From: Bacteroidota bacterium
Lineage (GTDB): Bacteria > Bacteroidota > Bacteroidia > Bacteroidales > JAAUTT01
Length of the DNA: 64,000 bases
Reading direction: 5' to 3'
Assembly: GCA_030706405.1 (NCBI GenBank)
Contig: JAUZOO010000009.1
Location: forward strand, 1-64,000
Shown: piece after piece, positions 1-7,774 of the stretch
Numbering within the stretch: position 1 is the first letter of the stretch
Layout of the letters: each line of letters opens with the position of its first letter
The notes under the pieces: model-generated
The model's input: only the letters and a program-made list of their open reading frames with translations
The model's database searches: none
Told to the model about the DNA's origin: nothing
Translations under genes and position numbers: made by a program

Positions 1-1506
1 TACGGTAACCGGGATAGGCGAAGTGTTGGTCGGGCTGGAAGCCGAAGATGTGATGTTTACCGACGGTGCCTGACTATCGTAAACAATGTTCAACGTGTTT
101 GAAGCAGTATTTTTGTTGCCAGCTGCATCCTGTGCCACGTTAGCGAGTATGCTTACAGATACCGAGCCTTGTCCGGCGGGAGTTACGTTAAAGGTATAAG
201 TGGCTCCGTTACCGGATATCGTCCCGGCAGTTCCGTTGATAACAGATACATCACCTGCTGCAAATCCGGTAACCGCTTCGCTAAAAGCTACGGTAACCGG
301 GATAGGCGAAGTGTTGGTCGGGCTGGAAGCCGAAGATGTGATGTTTACCGACGGTGCTTGACTATCATAAACAATGTTCAACGTGTTTGAAGCAGTATTT
401 CTGTTGCCAGCTGCATCCTGTGCCACGTTAGCGGCTATATTAATAGTAACTGTGCCTTGTCCGGCGGGTGTTACGTTAAAAGTATAATTGGCTCCGCTAC
501 CTGATATCGTCCCTGCAGTTCCGTTGGTAACAGATACATCACCTGCTGTAAATCCTGTAACCGCTTCACTAAAAGCTATGGTAACCGGGATGGGCGAAGT
601 GTTGGTCGGACTGGAAGCCGAAGATGTGATGTTTACCGACGGTGCTTGACTATCATAAACAATGTTCAACGTGTTTGAAGCAGTATTTCCGTTGCTTGCT
701 GCATCCTGAGTCACGTTAGCGGCTATGCTTACAGATACCGTCCCTTGTCCGGAAGGTGTTACGTTAAAGGTATAATTGGCTCCGCTACCGGATATCGACC
801 CTGCAGTTCCGTTGGTAACAGATACATCACCCGTTGCAAACCCGGTAACCGTTTCACTAAAGGTTACCGTAACCGGGATGGGCGAAGTATTGGTCGGACT
901 GGAAGCCGAAGATGTGATATTTACCGATGGCGGGTGACTGTCGTAAGCAATACTTAATGTATTTGAAGCAGTATTTCCGTTGCTTGCTGCATCCTGAGCC
1001 ACGTTAGCGAGTATGCTTACAGATACCGTACCTTGTCCGGTGGGAGTTACGTTAAAGGTATAATTGGCTCCGCTACCGGATATCGTCCCGGCAGTTCCGT
1101 TGATAACAGATACACCACCTGTTGCAAACCCAGTAACCGTTTCACTAAAGGTTACGGTAACCGGAATGGGTGAAGTATTGGTCGAACTGGAAGCCGAAGA
1201 TGTGATGTTTACCGATGGAGCTTGATTATCATAAATAATACTTATTGAGTTTGAAACCGTATTTCCGTTTCCGGCTGCATCGTGAGCCACGTTAGCGAGT
1301 ATGCTTACAGATACCGTACCTTGTCCGGTGGGAGTTACGTTAAAGGTATAATTGGCTCCGCTACCGGATATCATCCCGGCAGTTCCGTTGGTAACAGATA
1401 CACCACCTGCTGCGAATTCTGTAACCGCTTCGCTAAAAGCTACGGTAACCGGTATAGAAGATGAGTTTGTAGGACTTAAAATCGTACTGCTGATTATTGT
1501 TGTTGG
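1..1506 (-). repeat. Tandem 288-bp coding repeat (five full units plus a partial one)
   Basis: The same landmark (cggtaaccgg or close variants) recurs at 3, 291, 579, 867, 1155 and 1443, exactly 288 bp apart each time, with no indels. Each unit encodes one 96-residue Ig-like domain. The units are very similar in DNA sequence as well as in protein, which suggests recent expansion or homogenisation by recombination. The array continues past the left edge, so the true copy number is unknown and could be affected by assembly collapse. Confidence 0.95.
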
Positions 1507-2322
1507 GGCAACCCCATCGACTTTAATTCCAGAAGAAGAAAGAGTTCCGAGTGTTAATGCAGCATCATTCCCGCTCCCGTCTTTAATTGTTCCTCCATTG
1601 ATTAAAATATTTGTTTCAATACTAATTCCATCATTATCAAGATCTCCGGACAGTATTGTGTACCTGAATGTTATTGCAGAAGTTCCACTTCCGGCATGGT
1701 ACGATGCCTGGACTGGACCTCCGGCATTAAGTGTTAACGGGATATATGGACTTCCGGTTATGGTTACAGCGCTACTAAAATTAACGGTAAAATCCAGGTT
1801 GTCACCTGTTTTGTAAATTCCATCAGGTGGCAAGGTTACAGATGAAACGTTTGTCAATGTTGTTTGACTTTGTGGGTTTCCTATAGCTGTTGAGGTGAGG
1901 TATAATACTGAAGTTCCATCGTCATTATACTCAAAAATTTGAACCGTATATTGCGTGCTGGTGGTTAGTCCTGTAAGTGTAAGAGAGTTTCCGCTGCCGT
2001 TATATACACAATAATATCCTGAAGTTTCTAACTGACTTGCCTTTGCACCCCAATCAGCACTTGCAACGTAGGTTGAATTATCTGTCGGATTGGTAATTGG
2101 TCCGATACCTTCCTTTACAAATACAGCTCGCTTTTGTCCGTCTCCAGATGTAAAGGAGATATCCATCTGAGTTGCCTGTACGTTGGCAAATGTGATTGCT
2201 GTTGCCTGGGTACTCGGAGCAGTTGTCTGTCCTGTTGCTATAGGGGATAATATAATGGTCGAAAATAATAATAGACTTATTATCAGTTTATTATTTGGAT
2301 GTTTGTAATTGCCCCTCATCAT
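1..2322 (-). CDS. Secreted FN3/Ig-like repeat protein (adhesin-like), 3' end outside the window
   Basis: An open frame starts at the ATG at 2322 (a second ATG follows at 2319) and runs off the left edge, so at least 774 residues are present and the C-terminus is missing. A signal peptide (about residues 1-30, ending near ATGQTT) is followed by a fibronectin-III-like module of the Bacteroidota surface-protein type (about 32-155), an Ig-like module beginning VTLPPDGIYKTGDN (about 157-270), and then tandem Big_12-type Ig-like domains of exactly 96 residues each, recognisable by PVTVTFSEAVT, GTAGTISGSG, YTFNVTPTGQGTVSVS and DAAGN. The role is inferred as a cell-surface or secreted adhesin or scaffold. 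A C-terminal sorting domain would be expected beyond the window but cannot be seen. Small plus-strand frames over this region are antisense shadows. Confidence 0.85.
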   Translation of the reverse strand, partial: MMRGNYKHPNNKLIISLLLFSTIILSPIATGQTTAPSTQATAITFANVQATQMDISFTSGDGQKRAVFVKEGIGPITNPTDNSTYVASADWGAKASQLETSGYYCVYNGSGNSLTLTGLTTSTQYTVQIFEYNDDGTSVLYLTSTAIGNPQSQTTLTNVSSVTLPPDGIYKTGDNLDFTVNFSSAVTITGSPYIPLTLNAGGPVQASYHAGSGTSAITFRYTILSGDLDNDGISIETNILINGGTIKDGSGNDAALTLGTLSSSGIKVDGVAPTTIISSTILSPTNSSSIPVTVAFSEAVTEFAAGGVSVTNGTAGMISGSGANYTFNVTPTGQGTVSVSILANVAHDAAGNGNTVSNSISIIYDNQAPSVNITSSASSSTNTSPIPVTVTFSETVTGFATGGVSVINGTAGTISGSGANYTFNVTPTGQGTVSVSILANVAQDAASNGNTASNTLSIAYDSHPPSVNITSSASSPTNTSPIPVTVTFSETVTGFATGDVSVTNGTAGSISGSGANYTFNVTPSGQGTVSVSIAANVTQDAASNGNTASNTLNIVYDSQAPSVNITSSASSPTNTSPIPVTIAFSEAVTGFTAGDVSVTNGTAGTISGSGANYTFNVTPAGQGTVTINIAANVAQDAAGNRNTASNTLNIVYDSQAPSVNITSSASSPTNTSPIPVTVAFSEAVTGFAAGDVSVINGTAGTISGNGATYTFNVTPAGQGSVSVSILANVAQDAAGNKNTASNTLNIVYDSQAPSVNITSSASSPTNTSPIPVTV

Positions 2323-2924
2323 ATCCCAAATTTTTAAGTATGACTCATTCTAATCTGCCACTCTAAAAAAATGATATTTAAGCCATCCTTACAGCTTCAA
2401 TCATTTAGCCTAACATGTAAAAGAAAATACATCGATTGAATACTAAGGCAGATTGTTCATAAACAAGATGCCAAATTGAAGCTATGTAGCTTGTTTCGTT
2501 TGCTTATTGGTATAAGCAATAATTGAGGCATTTTGTTTAGCTGTTAAATTTTAGGCCTAACATAAAATGAGGTTTCACTTTAGAAATTAATAACAGCTAT
2601 GTGGAGTAATTGTAGTTTGTTGTTAAATAATGGTTGGAGGTAAATTTTTTTATCATATAGAGGGTGTAAACCCGCCAAAACAGCTTCTTTATATAAAGTA
2701 AATGGAATTTTATGAATATAAATTAATGTTATCTTACAATTTTTATTAACGTATTTAATTATAGGGTATTAGTGCGGTTTTTGTTGATGAAAAAAAGCGG
2801 GGTTTTAACCTTGTCTGTGAAGTTTGAAAAGCTGGCTAGTTTGTGTAAACTTGCATCGTAATCTTAAGCTATGGCTATAATTAATAAACGTCTGATATTT
2901 ATATAATTAATAAACAACAATTGA
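2323..2924. other. 602-bp AT-rich intergenic region between divergent genes
   Basis: No credible gene is present. It should carry the promoters for the repeat protein (leftwards) and the AICAR transformylase (rightwards). Visible structure: a 14-bp palindrome AAGCTATGTAGCTT at 2479-2492, a hairpin at 2500-2519 (TTGCTTA/TAAGCAA, six-base loop), and a direct repeat of the type tttag(g)cctaacat near 2404 and 2552. I cannot assign a function to these. Confidence 0.6.
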
Positions 2925-4097
2925 ATGAGCACACTTGAGTTAAAGTACGGATGTAATCCGCATCAAAAGAATGCAAAGGTGATTTTTGACGGAGAGGTTT
3001 CGCCTCTAAAAGTTTTGAATGGAGCTCCGAGTTATATCAATATTCTGGATGCACTGGCTGCGTGGCAATTGGTTAAGGAGCTGAAAGCTGCTACAGGCAT
3101 AGCCAGCGCTGCGTCGTTTAAGCATGTGAGTCCTGCCGGGGCAGCTATCGCCAAGCCTCTTGATAGTACTTTTCTGAAATCGCAATTTGTAACGGAAAGC
3201 AACTTTTCGCCGGCATCCATTGCCTATATCCGTGCCCGTGGCGGCGATCGTATGTGTGCTTTTGGAGATGCTGCTGCCGTGAGTGAAACTGTGGATGTTT
3301 CGCTGGCCAATATCCTTAAATCCGAAGTGTCGGATCTTATCATTGCTCCCGGATATGAGCCCGAAGCTCTTGAAATTCTTAAATCGAAAAAGAAAGGTGG
3401 CTACCTGGTACTGCAAATAGATGCAGAGTACGAACCATCCGATCTGGAATTGAAAACGGTTTACGGTTTTACTCTTCAGCAAGAACGTAACAACGCGGTT
3501 ATCAATAAGGATTTTTTTAATAACGTCATCACGGCGAATAAACAAGTGCCGAATGAAGCATTGCAGTCGCTTATTCTGGCTACTATTGCACTAAAATACA
3601 CCCAATCGAATTCCGTTGTTGTGGCTTATGACGGTCAGCTTATTGGCGTAGGTGCCGGACAACAGTCGCGGGTACATTGCCTTCGTTTGGCTTGTAGCAA
3701 GGCCGACAAATGGTTTTTGCAACAGCATCCTAAAGTTTTAGGATTAGAGTTTGTTGATGGACTGAAAAAACCTGAAAAGGCCAATGTGGTGGATCAGTTT
3801 CTTCTTTGGGATGAGCTTTCGGACAACGAAAAGATGTTAATGGCTTCGCAGTTAAAGTCGGTTCCAGAGCCTATCTCATTTGAAGAAAAAACAGCATTCA
3901 TCCGTCAATTTAACGGAGTAAGTCTTTCGTCGGATGCCTTTTTTCCGTTCCGCGATAATATAGACCGTGCTTTTCGCAGTAATGTTCAATTTGTGGCTCA
4001 GGCAGGAGGTTCGTTGCGCGACGATATTTGCGTTGACGCTGCCGATGAATATGGAATGGTAATGTTTCACACCGGAACCCGTTTGTTTACCCATTAA
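2925..4097 (+). CDS. purH: Stand-alone AICAR transformylase (PurH C-terminal domain only)
   Basis: Catalyses transfer of a formyl group from 10-formyl-THF to AICAR in purine synthesis. The 390-residue protein begins directly in the transformylase fold (YGCNPHQKNA, then PSYINILDALAAWQLVKEL) and has the catalytic Lys-His pair at K66-H67 in SFKHVSPAGAA. The N-terminal IMP cyclohydrolase (MGS-like) domain of ordinary bifunctional PurH (about 520 residues) is absent, so cyclohydrolase activity must be encoded elsewhere. The start fits the family N-terminus. Monocistronic; a strong terminator follows. Confidence 0.9.
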   Translation: MSTLELKYGCNPHQKNAKVIFDGEVSPLKVLNGAPSYINILDALAAWQLVKELKAATGIASAASFKHVSPAGAAIAKPLDSTFLKSQFVTESNFSPASIAYIRARGGDRMCAFGDAAAVSETVDVSLANILKSEVSDLIIAPGYEPEALEILKSKKKGGYLVLQIDAEYEPSDLELKTVYGFTLQQERNNAVINKDFFNNVITANKQVPNEALQSLILATIALKYTQSNSVVVAYDGQLIGVGAGQQSRVHCLRLACSKADKWFLQQHPKVLGLEFVDGLKKPEKANVVDQFLLWDELSDNEKMLMASQLKSVPEPISFEEKTAFIRQFNGVSLSSDAFFPFRDNIDRAFRSNVQFVAQAGGSLRDDICVDAADEYGMVMFHTGTRLFTH

Positions 4098-4125
4098 GGG
4101 GAAGTTTTCCTCACCGTATAAAATG

Positions 4126-4171
4126 AAAAGTCCGGGAAGAAGCTGATTATTGGCTGTTCCCGGACTTTTTT
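4126..4171. terminator. Rho-independent terminator between convergent genes
   Basis: Stem AAAAGTCCGGGAA / TTCCCGGACTTTT with an 18-nt loop, followed by a T-run on the plus strand and preceded by A's that give a T-run on the minus strand. It can serve both the purH-like gene and the convergent DUF6600 gene. Confidence 0.9.
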
Positions 4172-4183
4172 GTATCGACTCGG

Positions 4184-5350
4184 TTATCGTCTCGACGAAG
4201 GTTGTTTCTGGTCTTTTTGTTGATTGTCGGACTGGCGGCCTTTGCCCTGACTGTTGTCATTATTGCCGGACTGAGACTGGCCACGGTTGTCGTTGCCCTG
4301 ATTTTTCCGTACAACTTTGTCCATATCGTTTACATGTCGTGTTTCCAACACTTTGGTTTCGCGGTTGCGTTGTTCACGGTAAGCATCAATTTCGGCATTA
4401 TGCTGACGTTGGATTTCATCTTTACGTTGTTGAGCCTGAGAAGCTTCTTCTTTCTTTTGATTTTCAATTAGTTTGTAATACTCCTTGTCGTAATGCTTGT
4501 CATATTTATTACGTTCCTTATTGTACCGACGGGAATTGGATAAATCGTAACGATCGTCATTTTGCCTTGGATTAGCTTGTACTTGTCGTGATTGGAATTG
4601 AGGCCGATAAACACGGATTTCGGGATGATTGGGCGTACGGCTTATCCCTACTTTGCGATAGGATGGGGCTTCAACCACGTTATATCTAATTAAAGGACGG
4701 TGAGCAATGCGTTCCCAGCCATTGGACTCAATACTCCGGTTGATAACCCTGTGGTTATCGAAATCGTAACGGGTTATGTCGCGGGTGCGCCTTACAAATG
4801 TTACGTTGCGGGCGGTATTCTGCAGGAAGAAGCTAACCCTGGGATTGTCAAAATGGTCTACATCTACGAAACTCCAGTTAGACCAATGGATGTCCACGTC
4901 GATGTTGAAATTGCGGAAATGCAAACCAGCACCGGTACTCCATTCAGCTTGTGGAGGTAGCGGTGCCCAACCGATGTAGTTGTCACCCTGTCGCCAAGCT
5001 ACCCAAGCTGGAGCCCATTCGGTTCCTGGTATCCATACCCATCCATAATAATCGAGATAAGCCCAGCGGCCGTAATGATAAACGGCCCAACCCCAATCGT
5101 TGTCGGCCTGGTAAGTCCAGCCGTATTCGGTATAAACCCAATAGCCGTCGGAGTATGGCCTCCAGCCGGGTTGGGTACCGTATGGCTTCCACACCCAGCC
5201 GTAGATGTCGGTGTTTTCCCAATGACCATAAGGTGATAGCTGGTCATAAAAATAATCGATGGTAACATCCTGCTGTGCCTTTGCCTTGTTGGCCGACACT
5301 ATGGTGAGTGTAAATACCATCAGCGATAATAAACATAATCTTTTAACCAT
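4184..5350 (-). CDS. Secreted DUF6600-type protein with a charged C-terminal tail
   Basis: 388 residues. Signal peptide 1-25 ends at KAKAQ. Residues about 27-150 consist of aromatic repeats of the DUF6600 kind (YGHWENTDIYGWVWKP, DGYWVYTEYGWTY, YYGWVWIPGTEWAPAWVAW), each of which probably forms a short beta-hairpin. The C-terminal third (about 260-388) is highly charged and rich in Gln, Asn and Lys, likely a coiled coil followed by a disordered tail. The start at 5350 is preceded by a good ribosome-binding site (GGAGAC). The function of the family is unknown; a periplasmic or surface role is inferred from the signal peptide only. Confidence 0.8.
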   Translation of the reverse strand: MVKRLCLLSLMVFTLTIVSANKAKAQQDVTIDYFYDQLSPYGHWENTDIYGWVWKPYGTQPGWRPYSDGYWVYTEYGWTYQADNDWGWAVYHYGRWAYLDYYGWVWIPGTEWAPAWVAWRQGDNYIGWAPLPPQAEWSTGAGLHFRNFNIDVDIHWSNWSFVDVDHFDNPRVSFFLQNTARNVTFVRRTRDITRYDFDNHRVINRSIESNGWERIAHRPLIRYNVVEAPSYRKVGISRTPNHPEIRVYRPQFQSRQVQANPRQNDDRYDLSNSRRYNKERNKYDKHYDKEYYKLIENQKKEEASQAQQRKDEIQRQHNAEIDAYREQRNRETKVLETRHVNDMDKVVRKNQGNDNRGQSQSGNNDNSQGKGRQSDNQQKDQKQPSSRR

Positions 5351-5552
5351 GGTTTAAGTCTCCTATTTTTTAGTTTAGGTGTTTGTTACGAAAGTATAAT
5401 TTCTTCCGGTAACTCATGCATAAGCAAATACTATACAAAATTACAGTAATTGTCTGGTGGAATTTGTAAAATAATGTTAAAATGCTTCAGTTGAAATTCC
5501 GTTCTAACGAAAAGTATTTCTGAAAGCTGTAATTAATACTCAATTGCGTTAT

Positions 5553-7628
5553 TTATTGATTTGCGGAATAATTCCATTCACAATTGTCCGAAACGGTTTT
5601 GCCGTTAACGGTGGCTGTAGCATTAATTTTATTGGCTCCGGGCTGAAGTTTTACGTTTTTCCAGATATAAATAACATCATCCTTCTTAATGGGTGAGCCT
5701 AATTTTGTATTGTTGACGGATATGGATATTTCCGGACAATTCGAATAAACCTTAATATCTGTTATTTCTGCGCTCCGATTAACATGCCGACGACTTGTTA
5801 TATATACCATTGGAGCCGGGTTCCAGCTTGCCTTGTAAAAGAAGAATGCGTCTTTTTTCACTTTTCTGTCATGGGTTACTAATCCCTTGTCGTTGATGCC
5901 GGGAGCATCGCCTTCCTGACGGCCTGCACTGGCAAAGTCAAACATATTCCAAACGAATGATCCCCAGCAAAAATCAGCTTCTTTGATGTATTTATAGTTT
6001 GTTTCGTGAACAATAGCTTGCCATTCTTCGGGATGCCAGGCTCCGCCGGGTTCGGGACGTTTTACCATGCCTTGTTCGTGTTGATTAATGCTGGCTCCGG
6101 CTCCGTATTCACTAACGCCAACTCCTTTAAAACCTGCCAGTTTATTCCATCCAGAGAGCGAATTTTGCATTCCTTCAGGAGTGCCACCATACCAGCCGGG
6201 ATAATCGTTAAACCCAAGTTGGTCGGGAATAGATTTTTCCGGACGTTCTCTTTTGTTTGCAGCAGCAACGGTAAAGCGGGTAGAATCTTCGGCGTGGGCA
6301 AGCTGTTTTAATTCGGTGATTATCTGAACAGGATCGTCGGTTGGGCGTTGACCCAGCTCGTTGTATAAACTCCACCAGATAATGGATGGATGGTTGTAGT
6401 TCTGACGGATTAACTCGGTGAGCATTGTTTTTGCGTTCTGTGCAAACTCGGGCGTATTGGTTACGCTGTTCACTAACGGAATCTCGGCCCAAACCATTAG
6501 TCCGGAAGCATCGCATAACGAATAAGCATAATCGGCGTGAGGATAGTGGGCCAGACGGACACCATTGGCTCCCATTTCACGAATCATATTAAAATCTTCG
6601 CTATGCTCTTTGTTGGTGATTGCCCAACCCATGTCTTTTCTATCCTGATGACGATTGACTCCGTGAATTTTGCAGGGTTTTCCGTTCAGGAAGAAACCTT
6701 TTTGAGGGTCGATGCTGAAATAACGCAAGCCGATGTTTTGCGATACTAAGTCGGTAACGGTTCGGTTGTCATATACCTTAACAACAGCGCGATAAAGATA
6801 GGGGTCGGAGATTCCGTTCCATAAATGAGGATTTTTAACTTCCAGACTTTGGGCAGAAACAAGCGTCTGGTTGTTAGGGATAATTTCATTCTTTTCAGTA
6901 GAAGCCACTGTCTTGTTGTTGCGGTCCACGATTTCGTATTTAACCCGTACGGTTTTTTTTGCCCCTGAGGTGTTGGAGATTTTAGCGGTAATATCGAGCT
7001 GTGCGTTTTGATCGGTCACCTTAGTTTGTTTTACATATATCCCGGGCGAGGCATAGTCCAACGGGGTGATGCAAACTTTATTCAAGGTAAACAGCCATAC
7101 GGGACGGTAAATCCCACCATATACGGTAAAGTCGCCGCTGAGGGGAGGGCTGTTTTTGTCCGTTTCGTTTGTCGATTTTACCAACAATTCGTTTTCGCCG
7201 GCTTTAACGAACAAAGTTATCTCGAAACAAAAAGCTGTGAAAGCCCCGGTATGGTGGCCAACAAAATTGCCGTTGATATACACATCGGCAACCTGACTTA
7301 CGGCTTCAAATTTTAAAAACACCCTTTTTTTAAGGTCGTTTTTTGTAATGTTGATAACTCTGCAATACGTTGCAGGTCCCCGATAATACGAGCTATTAAC
7401 CCATGCATCGGTTCCCTTGCCCGATTGCCCGTCGGCAACGTTATAAGTGTGCGGTACACTTACGGTTTCCCAGTTCTGGCAATTGGGCTTATCCGACTCT
7501 GTTTTTTCTTTAATGAATTTCCAGTTGTTGGAAAGAATTTCTGCTTTTCGAATTTGAGCGTTGGTATTGACGCATACAAAAACGGCAAGAAACAGGATGG
7601 TAAGTCGCTGTAATGATTTGGTTGTCAT
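5553..7628 (-). CDS. Glycoside hydrolase family 2 (beta-galactosidase/glucuronidase-like), secreted
   Basis: 691 residues with a signal peptide (1-24, ending NTNAQ). GH2 architecture: sugar-binding jelly roll (about 30-185), Ig-like domain (about 190-300), then a TIM barrel beginning GFFLNGKPCKIHGVNRHQDR. The acid/base is E424 in WWSLYNELG and the nucleophile is E507 in GVSEYGAGA. A C-terminal Ig-like module (about 605-691) follows. It probably removes a terminal beta-linked sugar from a polysaccharide or glycan in the periplasm; the exact sugar cannot be read from the sequence. It lies downstream of the DUF5916 gene on the same strand. A possible -7 element lies at 7656-7663. Confidence 0.9.
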   Translation of the reverse strand: MTTKSLQRLTILFLAVFVCVNTNAQIRKAEILSNNWKFIKEKTESDKPNCQNWETVSVPHTYNVADGQSGKGTDAWVNSSYYRGPATYCRVINITKNDLKKRVFLKFEAVSQVADVYINGNFVGHHTGAFTAFCFEITLFVKAGENELLVKSTNETDKNSPPLSGDFTVYGGIYRPVWLFTLNKVCITPLDYASPGIYVKQTKVTDQNAQLDITAKISNTSGAKKTVRVKYEIVDRNNKTVASTEKNEIIPNNQTLVSAQSLEVKNPHLWNGISDPYLYRAVVKVYDNRTVTDLVSQNIGLRYFSIDPQKGFFLNGKPCKIHGVNRHQDRKDMGWAITNKEHSEDFNMIREMGANGVRLAHYPHADYAYSLCDASGLMVWAEIPLVNSVTNTPEFAQNAKTMLTELIRQNYNHPSIIWWSLYNELGQRPTDDPVQIITELKQLAHAEDSTRFTVAAANKRERPEKSIPDQLGFNDYPGWYGGTPEGMQNSLSGWNKLAGFKGVGVSEYGAGASINQHEQGMVKRPEPGGAWHPEEWQAIVHETNYKYIKEADFCWGSFVWNMFDFASAGRQEGDAPGINDKGLVTHDRKVKKDAFFFYKASWNPAPMVYITSRRHVNRSAEITDIKVYSNCPEISISVNNTKLGSPIKKDDVIYIWKNVKLQPGANKINATATVNGKTVSDNCEWNYSANQ

Positions 7629-7655
7629 TTTTTATTGTTTAGTATAGTTCGGGCT

Positions 7656-7663
7656 CAAAGATA
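7656..7663 (-). promoter_or_regulatory. Candidate Bacteroidota -7 element for the GH2 gene
   Basis: CAAAGATA on the plus strand reads TATCTTTG on the minus strand, matching TAnnTTTG, 28 bases before the GH2 start codon. I see no clear -33 element at the right distance, so this is tentative. Confidence 0.35.
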
Positions 7664-7774
7664 ATGGGTCTGAACGAATTTACGGAGAACAATATTTTTT
7701 CATGATTTTGGAAACGACAGGGAATAATTGGGGAATATGACTTGAGTGCAAATAGTAGTAGGATGGTGCCCGGG

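Noticed and set aside
1352-1816. 154-codon plus-strand frame over the repeat protein
   Set aside because: Antisense shadow of the Ig-repeat gene, whose frame is continuous and family-like.
2323-2924. tRNA or small RNA gene in the 602-bp gap
   Set aside because: No cloverleaf or conserved T-loop sequence found; the small hairpins alone are not enough.
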